64,000 nt of DNA from Apiotrichum sp. Y4204 (taxonomy: Eukaryota; Basidiomycota; Tremellomycetes; Trichosporonales; Trichosporonaceae): contig JAMYHL010000003.1 in assembly GCA_025531455.1 (NCBI GenBank), positions 558,001 through 622,000 of the forward strand, in the 5' to 3' direction. The translations under genes and the position numbers were made by a program. Below are positions 21,942 to 34,100 of this stretch, in pieces. Under the pieces are notes generated by a model, which was given only the letters and a program-made list of their open reading frames with translations, searched no databases and was not told the DNA's origin. Each line of letters begins with the position of its first letter. Position 1 is the first letter of the stretch.

Positions 21942-23423
21942 ATGCGCGCCCTCTTACGCGCAGCACAGTACCTCATTCCGCCCTGTATACTGTGGTACAT
22001 TGGCAGCACGTGGTCCCTCTGCGCCGGCCGCGGCCCCGGTGAGTCCCCGCGTCCCCGCCCCGAGGCCCAATACAGGCCATGGCTGACGAAAATAGCTTAC
22101 TTCGGCCACGGTGTAGTTGCCAGTACGTACAGGTGACCCACACACATACCTCTACAGCATTCTGATTCCAGAACTGTATTTCTTCGCCGCGAACACGCTC
22201 CTCGCGGGCGCCGGCGCGCTCTTCCTCCGCCTAATCTTCCTCCCATCCTCACAGGGCGTTCCTCCGCCCCTCCCCCCCGCAGGTATACTCGCCCTCACCG
22301 AGCTGTTCGAGTGTGTTCCCCCGCCCGCCGCCCTACAGGACGGATATGCAATCATCCCCTACACCGCCGTCGACGCCGTTACGGACGCATCGAACGGAAA
22401 CGCCAACGGAAGCGGTACCAAACAACCCTCCCAACCCTCCCTCCTCGCGCACTGTGATCGCGACGCCTGCGCCGGGAGGTGGAAACCCGCCCGCGCGCGC
22501 CACTGCTCACTGTGCGGAACGTGCCGTATCGGCTTTGACCACCACTGCGCTTTCGTAAGACATCAAACAGAAAAACAAAACAAAAAACTTACCTGCACTA
22601 ACAGCAGCTCGCAAACTGCATCACGGCAGCACACCTGCGCCCATTCCTCGCCCTCCTCTTCGCTGTGCCGGTGATTTTTGTCGTGCTCGGCGGCGAGTTC
22701 GTCAACCGCCAGCTCCTCGCGCGCGCGAGGGCCGCATGGAACTCGTCCGATCCCTCCGTGCTGAGCTGGTACGCGTGGCCTTTTAGCTGGATCCTGCCCC
22801 TAGGTCCGGTGGGGAGGTGGAGTGTCGGCACCGCGCTCGGGTGGCGCGCCCTCGATGCAGTGGACGGCGGCGGGAAATTCGGAGAACGTTCGTTCGGCGC
22901 AGCGGTGGTTATTGCATTTGGCGCCGTCCTCTCTCTCGTGACTTTTGCGCTGGGATACTCGACCCTCTCCCAGGTCCGCGCAGGCATCCTCACCGTCGAC
23001 AGGGAACGTGCCCGCGCGCTCAAGAAGGCCACGGCTGCTGCTGAGAGTTACACCTCCAAGAACACCCCGGTACCAGCGCCGATTGCGGAGCGCATCGCGC
23101 GCTTCGCCCCGCGCCACTGGTTCTTTGTCCCCACGGGCGGCGCGCATGCCGGCGTCGTCCTCCCCTCTCTCCCCGATGAGCGGCCGTACGATTTTGGAAA
23201 GGAGAATACGCGCTTCATTGTCGGATCATGGAAAGCATTCCTCCCGTGGAATGCCTGGCGTGCCGGCCTTTCCCAGCGCCAGATGCTTAACTGGCCTATC
23301 GTGCCTGAGGTGCGGGCGCGCCTGATCGAGGAGGCTGCCCGACGTGTCGAGTTGTCCCAGGCGGATGTGGGCACGCCGCCGCGCAGGCCGGGGCCCGACC
23401 GCCTCGCGTACACCCGTCTCTAA
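21942..23423 (+). CDS. DHHC-type protein S-acyltransferase (palmitoyltransferase)
   Basis: Four exons (21942-22038, 22096-22126, 22158-22554, 22608-23423) give 446 aa. The enzyme attaches palmitate to Cys of target proteins at a Golgi, ER or vacuole membrane. Four hydrophobic segments are visible: TM1 at about residues 4-22 (YLIPPCILWYIGSTW), TM2 (ELYFFAANTLLAGAGALF), TM3 (FLALLFAVPVIFVVLGGEFV) and TM4 (AAVVIAFGAVLSLVTFALGY). The Cys-rich domain lies between TM2 and TM3: WKPARARHCSLCGTC then GFDHHC (D170-C173). After DHHC it reads AFLANCI instead of the usual PWLNNCIG, and the TTxE-like site after TM4 is LTVD. Intron 1 is 57 nt, in frame and stop-free, so a retained-intron form would add 19 residues. 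The exact family member (Swf1, Pfa3 and so on) is not clear. Confidence 0.85.
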
Positions 23424-23681
23424 GCGCGTCATTCTTGTCAACACTTGGACAATGTCATTCCCGCCTTCCCCATGTTCCTTCCCCGCATTGATACCACTGC
23501 ATGAGATGTAATGTATATACAAGAAAGAGCCCGACTCGCAGGCGTACAGACAGCAGTGTTCATAATGTAAATGTGTATGTGATCAGTCTTCACGGTGAAA
23601 ATCTTTCAGGCATGCGGGGCACGAGCAGATATTGCGAGGCATGTTACATTTGTAATGTCCAGTGACGGGACTCTAATAATG

Positions 23682-26661
23682 TCACTTGGAAGGGCGGGAA
23701 ACGCTCACTCGCGCACGCGAAGAGCCGACACCAGGCGGGCGGGTGCTCGCGCTGCTGGCCGATCCAAAGTCGGATGCCATCGAAAGCCGCACGTTGCGCG
23801 CGTCGTCAAAGGCCGTTGAGAGGCGCACATTGTGCAAGTCTAGAGCGTTGTTGCGCGTCAGGGCAGGGAGCGGGAGAGGCATTCCCTCGTCAGATTCCGA
23901 GTCTGCATCGTGGGCAGTCGCGATCACAGGCTGTTTGACCACCTGCGGCTTGGGGCGGGGCGGCGGGGGAAGGGTGCGCGGGACAGTGCGCGGAACGGTG
24001 CTCAGCTGGGGAAAGGAGTTCCGAGTCTCCGGGCCGTGCAGCGTCGCGGGGGGCTTCGGAAGCGCCTTTCTCGCATGGAGATCGAAGCCGAAACCCCGAG
24101 CGTATTGATTTGTTACGCTCAGATTCGGCGTCACGAGGCGGTGGTCCTCGCTAGAGGTGCCGGAGTCAACCGACGGACGTGCGTGCAGGCCATCAACAAG
24201 GGGGAGTGTTTCCCCAGGATTGATCTTGATTAGGCCATTGATGCGCAGCGGAGGGCCGGATCCATTGGGCTTGTTGTAGTAGCCCTTCACGTACGTCGTG
24301 GTGAGGATGACAGGGGCGCGGCCTTTGGGTGTGGAGCCCCTGGGAGTCGAGCTACCGGACGGAGATTTCCTCGCCTGCGCTCCCCACTCTATACCTCCAT
24401 AGCTTGTAGACCTGCTGTGCACGTAACCCCCAGGGTGTCTATCGTGGGTGGTACCGTTACCGTTCGGGAGAGCGTGCGGGTGCGGGTGCCAGTTGCCGCC
24501 GCTCTGTACGGGCCGACCAGTGTCCTGCGGCGGGTTCAACTGCTTGGGACGGGGAAGGGCCATGGTTGCCGTGGGCTGACCGTTTGCGGCTGGTGGGTCA
24601 GTCATGAGCTTGACATGGTACCGGCCGGGAGTTGACTGACGGGCAATCCGCTCCCAGCTTGTAGACGGGCGGCGGTCGGGCTGGTGCAGCTGCAATGTGC
24701 CCTTCGGCGCGGTACTTTTGTTGGCCTGGAGGCTCGAGTCGAATGCCCAAGTTGTCATTCGAGCCGGGCTCCGAAGCGGACGACAGATTGTAGGGAGGGG
24801 CTTGGCCTCAGTGGGCGGTGGTTGGGTCTGGATAGGATGAGCCTGAGTGGGCGGAGGCTTCACGTGAGGAGGCGGAGCGTGGAAACGGTGGTCGTTCTCG
24901 CCACTTGCGCGCTTTTGCACCATCGCGGTAGGCCCTATAACTGTCGGCGAGGGGAGGGCCTGGGACGACGTCCGCGCCTGAGACATCGTGTGGCTCTGCG
25001 ATGACGGTGGCCCTTGCGAATTCCCCTCATGAGGTTCCCGCACATTTGAGTCTTTCACCTGCCATTCCTTGCCTTTCGGCAAGCGAGGCTCAAACTTTGG
25101 GTGCATGGGCGGATACGGGAACGGGCGTTGGGACTGTGGCGGCTGATCGGCCTTGAAAAACGGTAGGTCAACCAGTGTGGCGGGAGTCTCCTCTGGCCGG
25201 TTCGGGAGGGCGATTGGCGTTGGACTCGGCACACGAAGCTCCAAGGGCACATAGGCATCTTTGAAGGACAATCCCGACGCTTTAGTCGACGAAAAGATGA
25301 TGATGTCTCGTCCTGGCCCTGCTGGCTCAAGCGGAATAGAGGTCACAAATTCAAAGTTCAGTGCACTGAGCGAGTCCATCGCATTTACCAACAGCAGCGG
25401 CAGCAGCCTGTGGTCAGTACGGCTCCTAGCTCTTAGACCCACTTTGTCATGAAACCCGACTTCATCCCACCAAACCGACGCATGCCAGCGATCCACCAGC
25501 GGTACACGCCGGGATGCAGCCAGCCCTCCATCTTAATCTCAGATGCCACCTCAAAAATGGATGCTCGGACCGCTGCGATGAGATCTTGTGTGACACACGT
25601 TGGGGGCGACACCAACGCGAGGCGGTCAGGCACTGTTATCAGTCAGGTGCCTTTTGGTGATCTGTGGGTAACAACTGTAGATGTCTCACACAGCACCGTT
25701 TACTCACAAGGAAGAGAGAGAGCAAAGAATAATGGGGCAGGCGCGTCCTGGGAAAGACCCGCGCGGAGGAGGAGCGTCTGGGTGTCGTTCTGCGGTCAGC
25801 AAAAGATGAACTCCCAGCGAACATCTGCTCATCCACCCACCTTTCCCATAGGCGCAATGGCGCCACCGACCGTGTACCCGTGCTGACCGAGGGCGGTAAA
25901 GATCGCGAGGAGGAGGCGGATAGATCTGTGGTTAGTGGTCCAACACGTTGAATAATCGAATCGCGCGAAGCACGAAGCACACGCAGGCACAGCGCGTCGC
26001 GTCGTGCCTGTGGCATGTGCACTAACTCGAGCTCCTGGCTTCCTTTGCGATTCCACGCCTTGCCCTTGAGTTCGAGGCGATAAACAAACGGTTCGTTGAT
26101 GGATTTCAGCATGTTTGGGTCGTCGCTGCGTCCGGAAATGCCAAACGGCCATGCGACGCGGACGGCGGCCTCGGCTTCAATGACGGACTGTGCGGTAAAT
26201 CCCGTGAACCGCAGACCTGCGTCATCGACAAGCGTCAGGAGCGCGTGTTTTGTGTGTTCTGGCTCCTTGATTGATGGAGCTTTGACGGCGGGTGTGGCTG
26301 GATAAGGGACATCGGGAGTGGTGAGTGGAGAGGAATTTATGCGCACTTTTGGAAGTGCGGGTGCGGGGTCGGTATGCAGTACGAGCGGAGATACAGGCTC
26401 TTCGAGTGATGAGAGAGCGGCGAGGTACAGCTTGCGTTCCTTATCCGAGATGCAGAGCGTCTCGACGCGTGGCGGAGGATACTGCATTGGACGAAGAGGG
26501 TCGGCGTTGGGTTGCCCGGAACGATTTGGGTCCTGGGGGCCGGAGGCTGGCTTTGGCGCGTCGTATGGGGCAGGAATAAAGTCAAGAACGGAAGAGTCTG
26601 GCTGTTCGTACTCGAATCCGTCTATGGCTGGAATCTCTTTGCCCTTGCGGAACCAGCGCAT
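23682..26661 (-). CDS. Conserved-looking fungal protein of unknown function, 905 aa
   Basis: Five exons (26661-26027, 25925-25841, 25789-25708, 25632-25443, 25407-23682) give 905 aa with consistent phases. The first donor (GTTAGT at 26026) was chosen by phase and is the least certain. The N-terminal 460 residues look folded: LELKGKAWNRKG, IRLLLAIFTALGQHGYTV, NDTQTLLLRAGL, FFALSLP, DLIAAVRASIF, WLHPGVYRWWIAG. This pattern (a short GxxW segment, then a helix, then a GW/GY strand and a DT-LLxR strand) resembles a domain common in uncharacterised fungal proteins, from memory only. The C-terminal half is Pro-rich and disordered with many PP and PxxP motifs, suggesting a scaffold. No signal peptide or membrane segment. 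Function unknown. Confidence 0.75.
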
Positions 26662-26937
26662 GGCGATGGAACGAGTGGGATGAGAGAAGTGATTGAATGG
26701 AGTGTTGGTGGGATGGTGATGAGGAGGATGAAAAGAAAGAGAAGAATAGATGGAGGAGGGGTGATCACAGGTCGGGATATAGTACGGAAATGACGGGTAA
26801 TGTAATGTGCAGAGCCAAAAAAAAAAAGGGAGCAGGGAGAGCAGAGGGAGAGGCTGCCAGGCTGGCCCGGGGGTTATGGCCGTTATGGAAGATGGCGTAC
26901 GCGTGTGTGCGCTTGTACGCTGTGTGGACACGGGGAC

Positions 26938-26993
26938 AGAAAGAGAAAGAGAGAGAGAGAGGGAGAATGAGAGAGAACCGGAGAGAGGGAGAA
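26938..26993 (+). repeat. GA-rich microsatellite tract
   Basis: An almost pure purine stretch built of GA and GAAA units, about 280-330 nt upstream of the start of the 905-aa gene. On the coding strand this is a CT-rich promoter or leader tract, common in basidiomycete promoters. Confidence 0.8.
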
Positions 26994-28576
26994 TCAAAAA
27001 GGGAATGGACAGCGCACAGACCTCTACACACACACAAGGTACAACTATACACTGTACACCTGTCACTCACTCACACACACACGAGTGGCAAACCAAAAGA
27101 TATAGGATGATGGAAAGATGATCAATGGGAGACTGGGGAAAAGAGAATCCACTCCTCTTGGCCTCTCAAGCAGCTAGTGACGAGCTAGAAGACCAGATAG
27201 AGGGGCACGAGTTGCACCAGCAAAGAGGGCACGGGCTCGGGGCGTTTCAGATGTGGCAGACGATGACGAATCTGCTCACGGCCAGTGCGGCCTGGTTGCA
27301 GGTTGAGTCTTTGGGTCTTGATACCTTGGGAGTAATAAAGACAGGAGCGCAAAAGCGAGAGAGAGAGTCTGGATGTGAATGGAATGTAAAAGTAAGGGTG
27401 CTGAAGGGACAGACGAGTAACGAAGGTGAGAACTGCACAGGTGCAAGATGCGCCAGAGACGTGCGCAAAGGGAAGTGGGAGAGACAACAAAGGGTCGCAG
27501 GGGCGACGCCGAGATCAGTGCACTTGAGAACAAGGGGAGGACGCGCAGAGGGTAGGATATGTGGTTAGGTAGAAAGAGAATCGAGAGAGACGAGAGGAGA
27601 CGAAAGAAAGTAAGAAGTGGGGCAGATGAAGTAAAACGAAACTGTACAGAGCTCAGAGAGCACAGATACTCCCAACTGGCCATGCTGCTGTACTAGCTGT
27701 ACTGGTGTGCTCTTCATCTCCCTTTCATTCTTCAGTAGCTTCGAAAGTGATCTAATGACCTCTTCCACCTGTCACTTCTTTTGTGCACGATCAGCATGTC
27801 AGCATATCAGTACAGATCAGCATGATTAGCACCATTACGCCATTGACACCAGTCGAGGAGGTCCACCGACCACCGGCTACCGGGCCACGGTCAACAATAT
27901 CACAACATCCACGAGAATCATGTTCATGTTGATGATCAAGGTTATCATGGAGCATCAAGAAGAGTGGCAGACGATAACCTGATTTCAATCCTACTGCTCA
28001 ATGGAAGTGTGAGTATCAGTCAGCCAGCTCCAAGTACCCAAGTCGTCTCCCACCCATGCTTCCTCTCCCTTCGCCTCTCTCACACTTTCACACTCTTGCG
28101 GCTCTCATATACACATCCTGTCCTCCTCTCATCCTCTCCTTCCTCCCATCCTGTTCGTTCTCTTCCCTGTGAAATACGACTCTCGTTCCCTTCTCGCGCT
28201 TGGACACCCCACGTAAATCCCCAACTCCCACGCTTTTCGAGAGCCCGAAAAGATGCTCACCTCCTGCGCCCAATGACAAAAAACCCATAAACGCCCTCTC
28301 CTCATGACGCGGACTGTGCGCGCTCGGATCGTCATGTAATATTGGTAGCCATCGTATCAGGCCACGGTAAGCTTTAAGCTTGGGATTTTGGGAGCTAGGG
28401 CGAGTCTCTGTTCTCCTTCCAGCCTTCTGCGATTCTGCGCTTCTGCGTTGATCATCGCGCCACCACCGCATCCCCCCAAATCCCCATCTGTGCCTCCCTC
28501 ACCATGAGAGCTGGAAGACTGGTGTCTGCACCTCTCGGCCACTTTCTTCCGGTCCTGATCCTGCGATGCTGCGATA

Positions 28577-28623
28577 TCGCCGGATCTCCAAATCGTCGGA
28601 TTGCCGGATCGCCGGATTGTCGG
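28577..28623. repeat. GCCGGAT interspersed repeat
   Basis: Four or five copies of a (T/C)CGGAT(T/C) unit within 47 nt, spaced 8-9 nt apart in part. No gene context explains it. Confidence 0.6.
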
Positions 28624-29002
28624 GAGCATCTGCTCGCCATGCGCCCCCCGGCGGTCCCTTGAATAGTAATGTCATTGGTCGGAATTAGTCGCTCTCCTCC
28701 GTTTGCAAAGGGTTGTCCCGCCGGTGGAGAATGTCAGTGCAGAGCAAGGTGAGAGATGATGAAGGCAAGAGGCGGAGATTGGGATCGTTTGCTGTCTGCA
28801 GAGACAGAGGATTGTACAGGCAGTTCAACGTCGGCAGTTCAACTTTCGGCTTGCACCTCAGGTCGCTGCTCAGAAACTTACGTAAAGATTTCCCGTCGTC
28901 TGTCGATCAATGTTGCTCGCGGATCATTCCGATTATCGAAGCGCTCGTTTCGATGGAGGCTGGCATTCGCGCATATCAGCTGACGAGTAGATATGTGGGC
29001 AT

Positions 29003-29051
29003 CTGGCCTCTGGCCTCTGGCCCCTGGCCCCCTGGCCGCTGGGCCGCTGGC
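29003..29051. repeat. CTGGCC minisatellite
   Basis: About seven imperfect copies of a 6-8 nt unit CTGGCC(N), slipping into CTGGGCCG at the end. Intergenic. Confidence 0.8.
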
Positions 29052-31174
29052 AGTATAGCTCTGATCCCAACCTTCAACCTCTGTTCCCGGCTCGCGGGCT
29101 CCCACTTGCGTCCCCTTAATCCTTTCCCCTGGCGCGTAGCGCGAGTCACCCACACCAGTGCTGGAACCTGGAGCCCGATTCCAGCGCCGATCCAGTACTG
29201 AACGACGATCACGGCGATCCCTGCCCTGGTGACAATTCTTATCCCGCAACCCATTCCGGGCCGATCATAGCCGTTACCCCGCCATCAAAAACCCGGCTAC
29301 ATCTTGGCGGGACATAAGATTGCGTAGGCGCGTAGGATCGTAGGACATTGGCAGCAACGTGGGTCATGTTTCGTTGCCTGGCGCGCTGGCGCGAAGCACG
29401 GTTGGACGCGCGGGAGGGCAGCTGGGACGGGATAGATGAGGTATGGAGGCGTCGGTGATGATCAGAAAACATATCGTGGCTAACGTGGCTATTTGCAGCG
29501 TTTAGAATCGAGGTCCAAATACAATTAACAAGCTGCAACGATCTGCAGGCACAAAGTGTGCAGATTGGCGGCGAAGGGACCAGTCGGATCTGCACACTAC
29601 GGAGCTGGGGATGCGCGGGCAGCGGAATGCGGGGCTGAAACGCATTGTCCGCAGTCGGAACGGCAGAAGGTAGGCACAATTGACCGCAGTTGCAAAGGCT
29701 GCGGCGCAGCGTGTTCGCTTCTAGCTTCTAGCGGATGTGCTGCGCTGAATTGGTCCGGTTCTGCTGTGCATGTGGAGAACAGACGATCAGACGACCCGGC
29801 TGATCGCGACTGATGGCCGTAGACTGAAAGGCCGACTGAGTCCGACAATGCGACAATCTTCTGCGGCCGATAACTCGCAGCTCGTAGTCTTGTCGTGCAT
29901 GTCGTCATCCCCGCCACCCGAAGTCACGAAATCTGTCCGTTTCCGCGAGATGCCGCCGGCTCGGTCCCTGATGCCCTCAACAGGGCTTGGCACACCTTGG
30001 CGGGTGGAGCCGCGTATCTGGCGCATCGAGGGTACAATTGGTAGCGTTTATTAACGGGCAAAAGATAAACAAAAACACGGTTTGGCGTGGGAGTCAGAAA
30101 TAGAACTTCTGCGAGTTCAATAACAATGGCACGGACCACAGAGGTCAGAATGCAAGCAATGTGCTCCAAGGTGGGCGCGGGCGCCAGCGTCCTCGCACGG
30201 GTCTCATCGCGCCGGGCTACAGGGAATGGATCGCCTGCTACGAGATATGACCGCAATCCCCTCGGCACGACCGGCAGCACGAGTGTCGAGCAGTGCGAGA
30301 CATGGAGTCAGGAGCTCACTGTGGCTAGAGGTACGGCCTGTCCGATGGCATCGCGGCCTTGCGGGGGACGCGACCGGATCTGGATCCGGGCCAGGCCGGA
30401 ACGTCTGGAGCCGGTTTGGATCCAGAGTCGAGATGCTCTCTGCGCGCTCTGCGCAGACATGGCATAGCACGGCCCGGCGATGCGAGGATGGTGACTGCGT
30501 GCTGTGTGGTGGCGTGCGGCGGGCGGCGCACAGCCTGGATGGCATGGCTGATTGATTAAATGGTGTCATCATGTCGTGTCGTGAGAGGGCCCAAGCGGCC
30601 TGGCGGGACGCTATCTCGCGCTATGCGTTTTATCTCCATGCAACAAATGCGCTTGTTTCCGCCAGCAGAGGGGGAAGCTTGCTCGGTGCGCAGTCGATGC
30701 CAAGATTCGCGTAAAGTGGGTGTGCAAGGTGCGGGGGCGGGTGGGGGAATCAGCTGCCTTGAGATGTCTGGAGCTCAGAGCTCGTGACATTGTGGCCAAT
30801 ATTTTAAATCATGTGGATGTGGCCGACCGATGTGGATTGCATGGATTGCATCGTGCATCGTGCCTTGCGCTGGTGCAAGGATGATGAGATGATTTGATGA
30901 TGCAAAAGAAAAAGGAGAAACCTGTGACATCGGGATGTAGGAGACCGTTAGTGGGTGCGTGCCTGTCGATCGTCATCGGCCGGAGGGGGAGGTCGGCGGA
31001 GGGGGAGGTCACTGCTGCCCAGATGCTGAAAATCACAGAACCAGTGCGCCCTGGTTGCTGCACGAGTTGTAAATAAACTCTCAACCTCCCTCCCTCCCCG
31101 ACCCGTCCGAATCCCATCACTTCCTACTCTCATCAACCCGCACTCTCTCCTTCTTCCAATCCACTCATGCCACC

Positions 31175-34100
31175 ATGACCGACATTGCGCCCTCGCCAGT
31201 CCAGCCGCGGCGCGTCTCAGCACTCGAAAAAGCGCGTCGTAAAGTCAGTCTTCAAGAAAAAGAGGCACGGCAGGCCGAGGAGGACGCCATCCGGGGAGGA
31301 ATAGCACCGGCCCAAGGCTTTCCCCACAACGGCCACACCAGCCAGAACCAGAACCATCACCACCCGCAATCCTTCCCCATCGCAGCCAGCACAGCAGACC
31401 AGACATCGCCGCGCCAGCTTCCGCCCAGCGCGTTCAACTACGCCGAGCGCCCCCCCTCGCCCATTAGAAAGATCTATCCCACCACGAGTTTGGGCCCCAC
31501 GTCGCTCGACGACGACCGGCCGAGAGAGGCGAGAGACCCCGGCCAGTTCAGAGACTATGCCGACCCCCGAACGAACGTGGGTATAGGTCGTGCGTCGCAT
31601 GCTCTGCAACGAGCGCAACGCGTAGAGAGCGCGCCCATCTCGCCCACACACCGTCCTGAATCCCAGGTCAGTGAAGGACGTTCTCCACAACGGCTGCCGC
31701 CAATCCACGCTCTCCCACAGACTCCTCCTCTTGTCGACCGCACAACTATTCCACCCACATACGCAACGCCCGACGCACGCGCACCGGTGCAACCACAGGG
31801 ACACTCGCCTCCCACGGCCCACACCGCTCCTGCACCCATGCCGATTCCCGTTCCCGCGCCCGTTGCTCCGCCCCCCGCAGCCGGAACAGCCCTCTCCGTC
31901 GCGCCTGGAGCTGGCGACACCGTACGCAGCGAGAAACCCTTTCCCATCCCCCAGATATCAACCTCGATCCCATCATCACACCGCAAGCCCGTCCCCGTCG
32001 TCGACGACCTCACGCCCACCGCCACCGACAACCTCCGCACTCCGACAGCCTATATTGCTGTTGACAAGAAAAGCCTCCCGCCCACACCGCACACCCCCCA
32101 GACGCCGCAGACACCCCGCACGCCGTCCGTCGGCGGCAGCTCGAGTGTGAGCCGCCCTCCGTCGTTTAGCGCGCGCGCCGAGGAGCATCCTGTAGATTCC
32201 GCAGACGCCTCCATGGCGCGCCGCGGAAACGGGCTCATCCCGCCGAGTGTGGAGCGTCGTCGCGACCAGGCACAGGTCGTCCAGTTTCCCAACGAGGCCA
32301 AGAAGGCAAAGGCGCCCCAGCAGTCCTCTGACCATCTTTCGGCGCTCGCACGCATGGACCTCAAGATGGAGCATGTGGCCGGCCTTGCCCGCGAGCCAAC
32401 GTTCATCGCTATGGCTGTGGCATGCTTCGCTCTCACCGTCATGGTCGTCGGCTTCCGCTTCTTCCTATGGCTGTTCGCACTTGTTGTGGCTCCCCTGGCT
32501 GCACGGTACCTCATACCGTACCCCAGCCGCGTTTCCGAGTTCGAGTACCCGCCGCCAGCCGCAAAGGACGGCTCAGTGGCTTGGGTGTGAGTCACCAGGC
32601 TATTTTTGACAGGCCTCACTGCTTGTCATCCCATGCCCCTCCACTCCGCATTCCATACTGACGGCACAGAAATCACGCACTGCGCACACTCTTCCCCCTC
32701 GTCTCCACCGATGTGCTTACGCCATTTATCGACTTGCTCGAGGACGCCCTCGCTGACCAGGTTCCCCCTATTGTGGTGAGTTGCAATGGAATGACCTAAC
32801 TGCTTCGTGAGGATCCGGCCTGTCTCACCACAGACATCGGTTCGCATATCGTCCGTGTCACTGGGTGTGGAGCCTGTGCTGCTCACCTCGTTCAAGGCGA
32901 TCTCCGACGACGAATGGTTCGCGGCGATTTCCGACCCAAATGAGAACAGCGGCCCCAGCCGCAGCCGCGCTGGTAGCAGCAGGCACTCGGGTGCCAGCGG
33001 TAGCGCGTCTGTACCGCCAAAGAAGGATAATGGTAATGGCGCCCAGCGTGGTCACACGCGTAACCCCTCGACACTGAGCACGCAGAGTGCTCACCAGGCG
33101 GGGCAGTCGATGTGGTCGGCGCAGTCGTCTGATGCGGCCACACCGGGTTCTCACCACAGCGTCCCCAGCCCAAAGATACGCCCTGTATCTCCCGGTGCTG
33201 GCCAGTTGCGTGATCGCAGCTTATCGGTTTCATCGAAGCTGTCAGCCCTATCTGCCGACCGTGGATCGCCACTCCCCGCTGAAGATCACGCAGCGATTGA
33301 TGCGATAGTTGGCCCAGTAGTCGACCCCACTACCCTCGAGGGAGCACGACGGCAGTCTAAGCGTGCCCGCCTCGTCTCTCAGCTGAAGCGTCACCGAAGC
33401 CGCCGCCCTAAACACCATCACACGACGGACTCTGCCGTCGTCACAGACGACGAGTGCGATGAGGAGATGGATCTCGACTCGGACCAGTATGTCAACTACG
33501 AGGTCGGGTTCATCTACCGCCACTCGGCCGACGCAGCGAAACGCGGCAGTGGAATCCACATGATCGCGCACTTTGGCTGGGGTGTTCGCGGCCTCGGCGG
33601 CTCAGAGCTTCCCGTCTACCTCGACGTTGGACAGCTAGTGGGGAAGCTGCGCGTGCGCATCCTCCTCTCCGCTTCTCCGCCATTCGCCCGCGAGGTATCC
33701 TTCTCCTTTGTGTCGATGCCCGAGTTTGACATTTCGGCCCGCCCACTCCGCGCAGCCAGCTTCAACGCCATGAACATCCCGGCTATCAAGTCGTATGTTG
33801 AAAAGTCGATTGCCAAAGTCGCTGGCGGGTTCGTGTCGCCCCTCAGCTACACGCTGGATGTCAAGGGTCTGCTCATGGGCCATGACTACCACATGCGCAC
33901 CCAGGCGATGGGCGTGCTGTATATCGTCATTCACAACGCGTCCAACCTCCCCCGCACGGATACCGTCGGCTCCTGCGACCCGTACCTCTCCCTTTCGTTT
34001 TCCAAGTTTAACAAGCCTCGTGAGTGGGATTAGCCGGATCGATCACATGTCATATGCTTATATCCAGTCTACAGTACACGTACCATCGTTGGCACGCTCG

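Larger units (their letters stand above)
26662..31174. other. 4.5-kb gene-poor region with low-complexity repeats
   Basis: No open frame here shows a domain or a believable exon chain. The region contains GA and CA-rich tracts (26938-27080), a CGGAT repeat (28577-28623) and a CTGGCC repeat (29003-29051). It lies between the start of the minus-strand 905-aa gene and the start of the plus-strand SMP-C2 gene, so both promoters lie in it. Confidence 0.5.

Noticed and set aside
22117..22674. 185-codon frame through 22117-22674 as the DHHC reading frame
   Set aside because: It begins at TTG and reads through an intron with good GT-AG signals (22555-22607). Splicing restores LANCI directly after DHHCAF.
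25639..27066. Reading the 905-aa gene as starting at 27066
   Set aside because: The residues upstream of the ATG at 26661 are low-complexity leader sequence (Ser/Leu/Pro from CT tracts). MRWFRKGKE at 26661 is the natural start. The frame past 26027 runs on through intron sequence.
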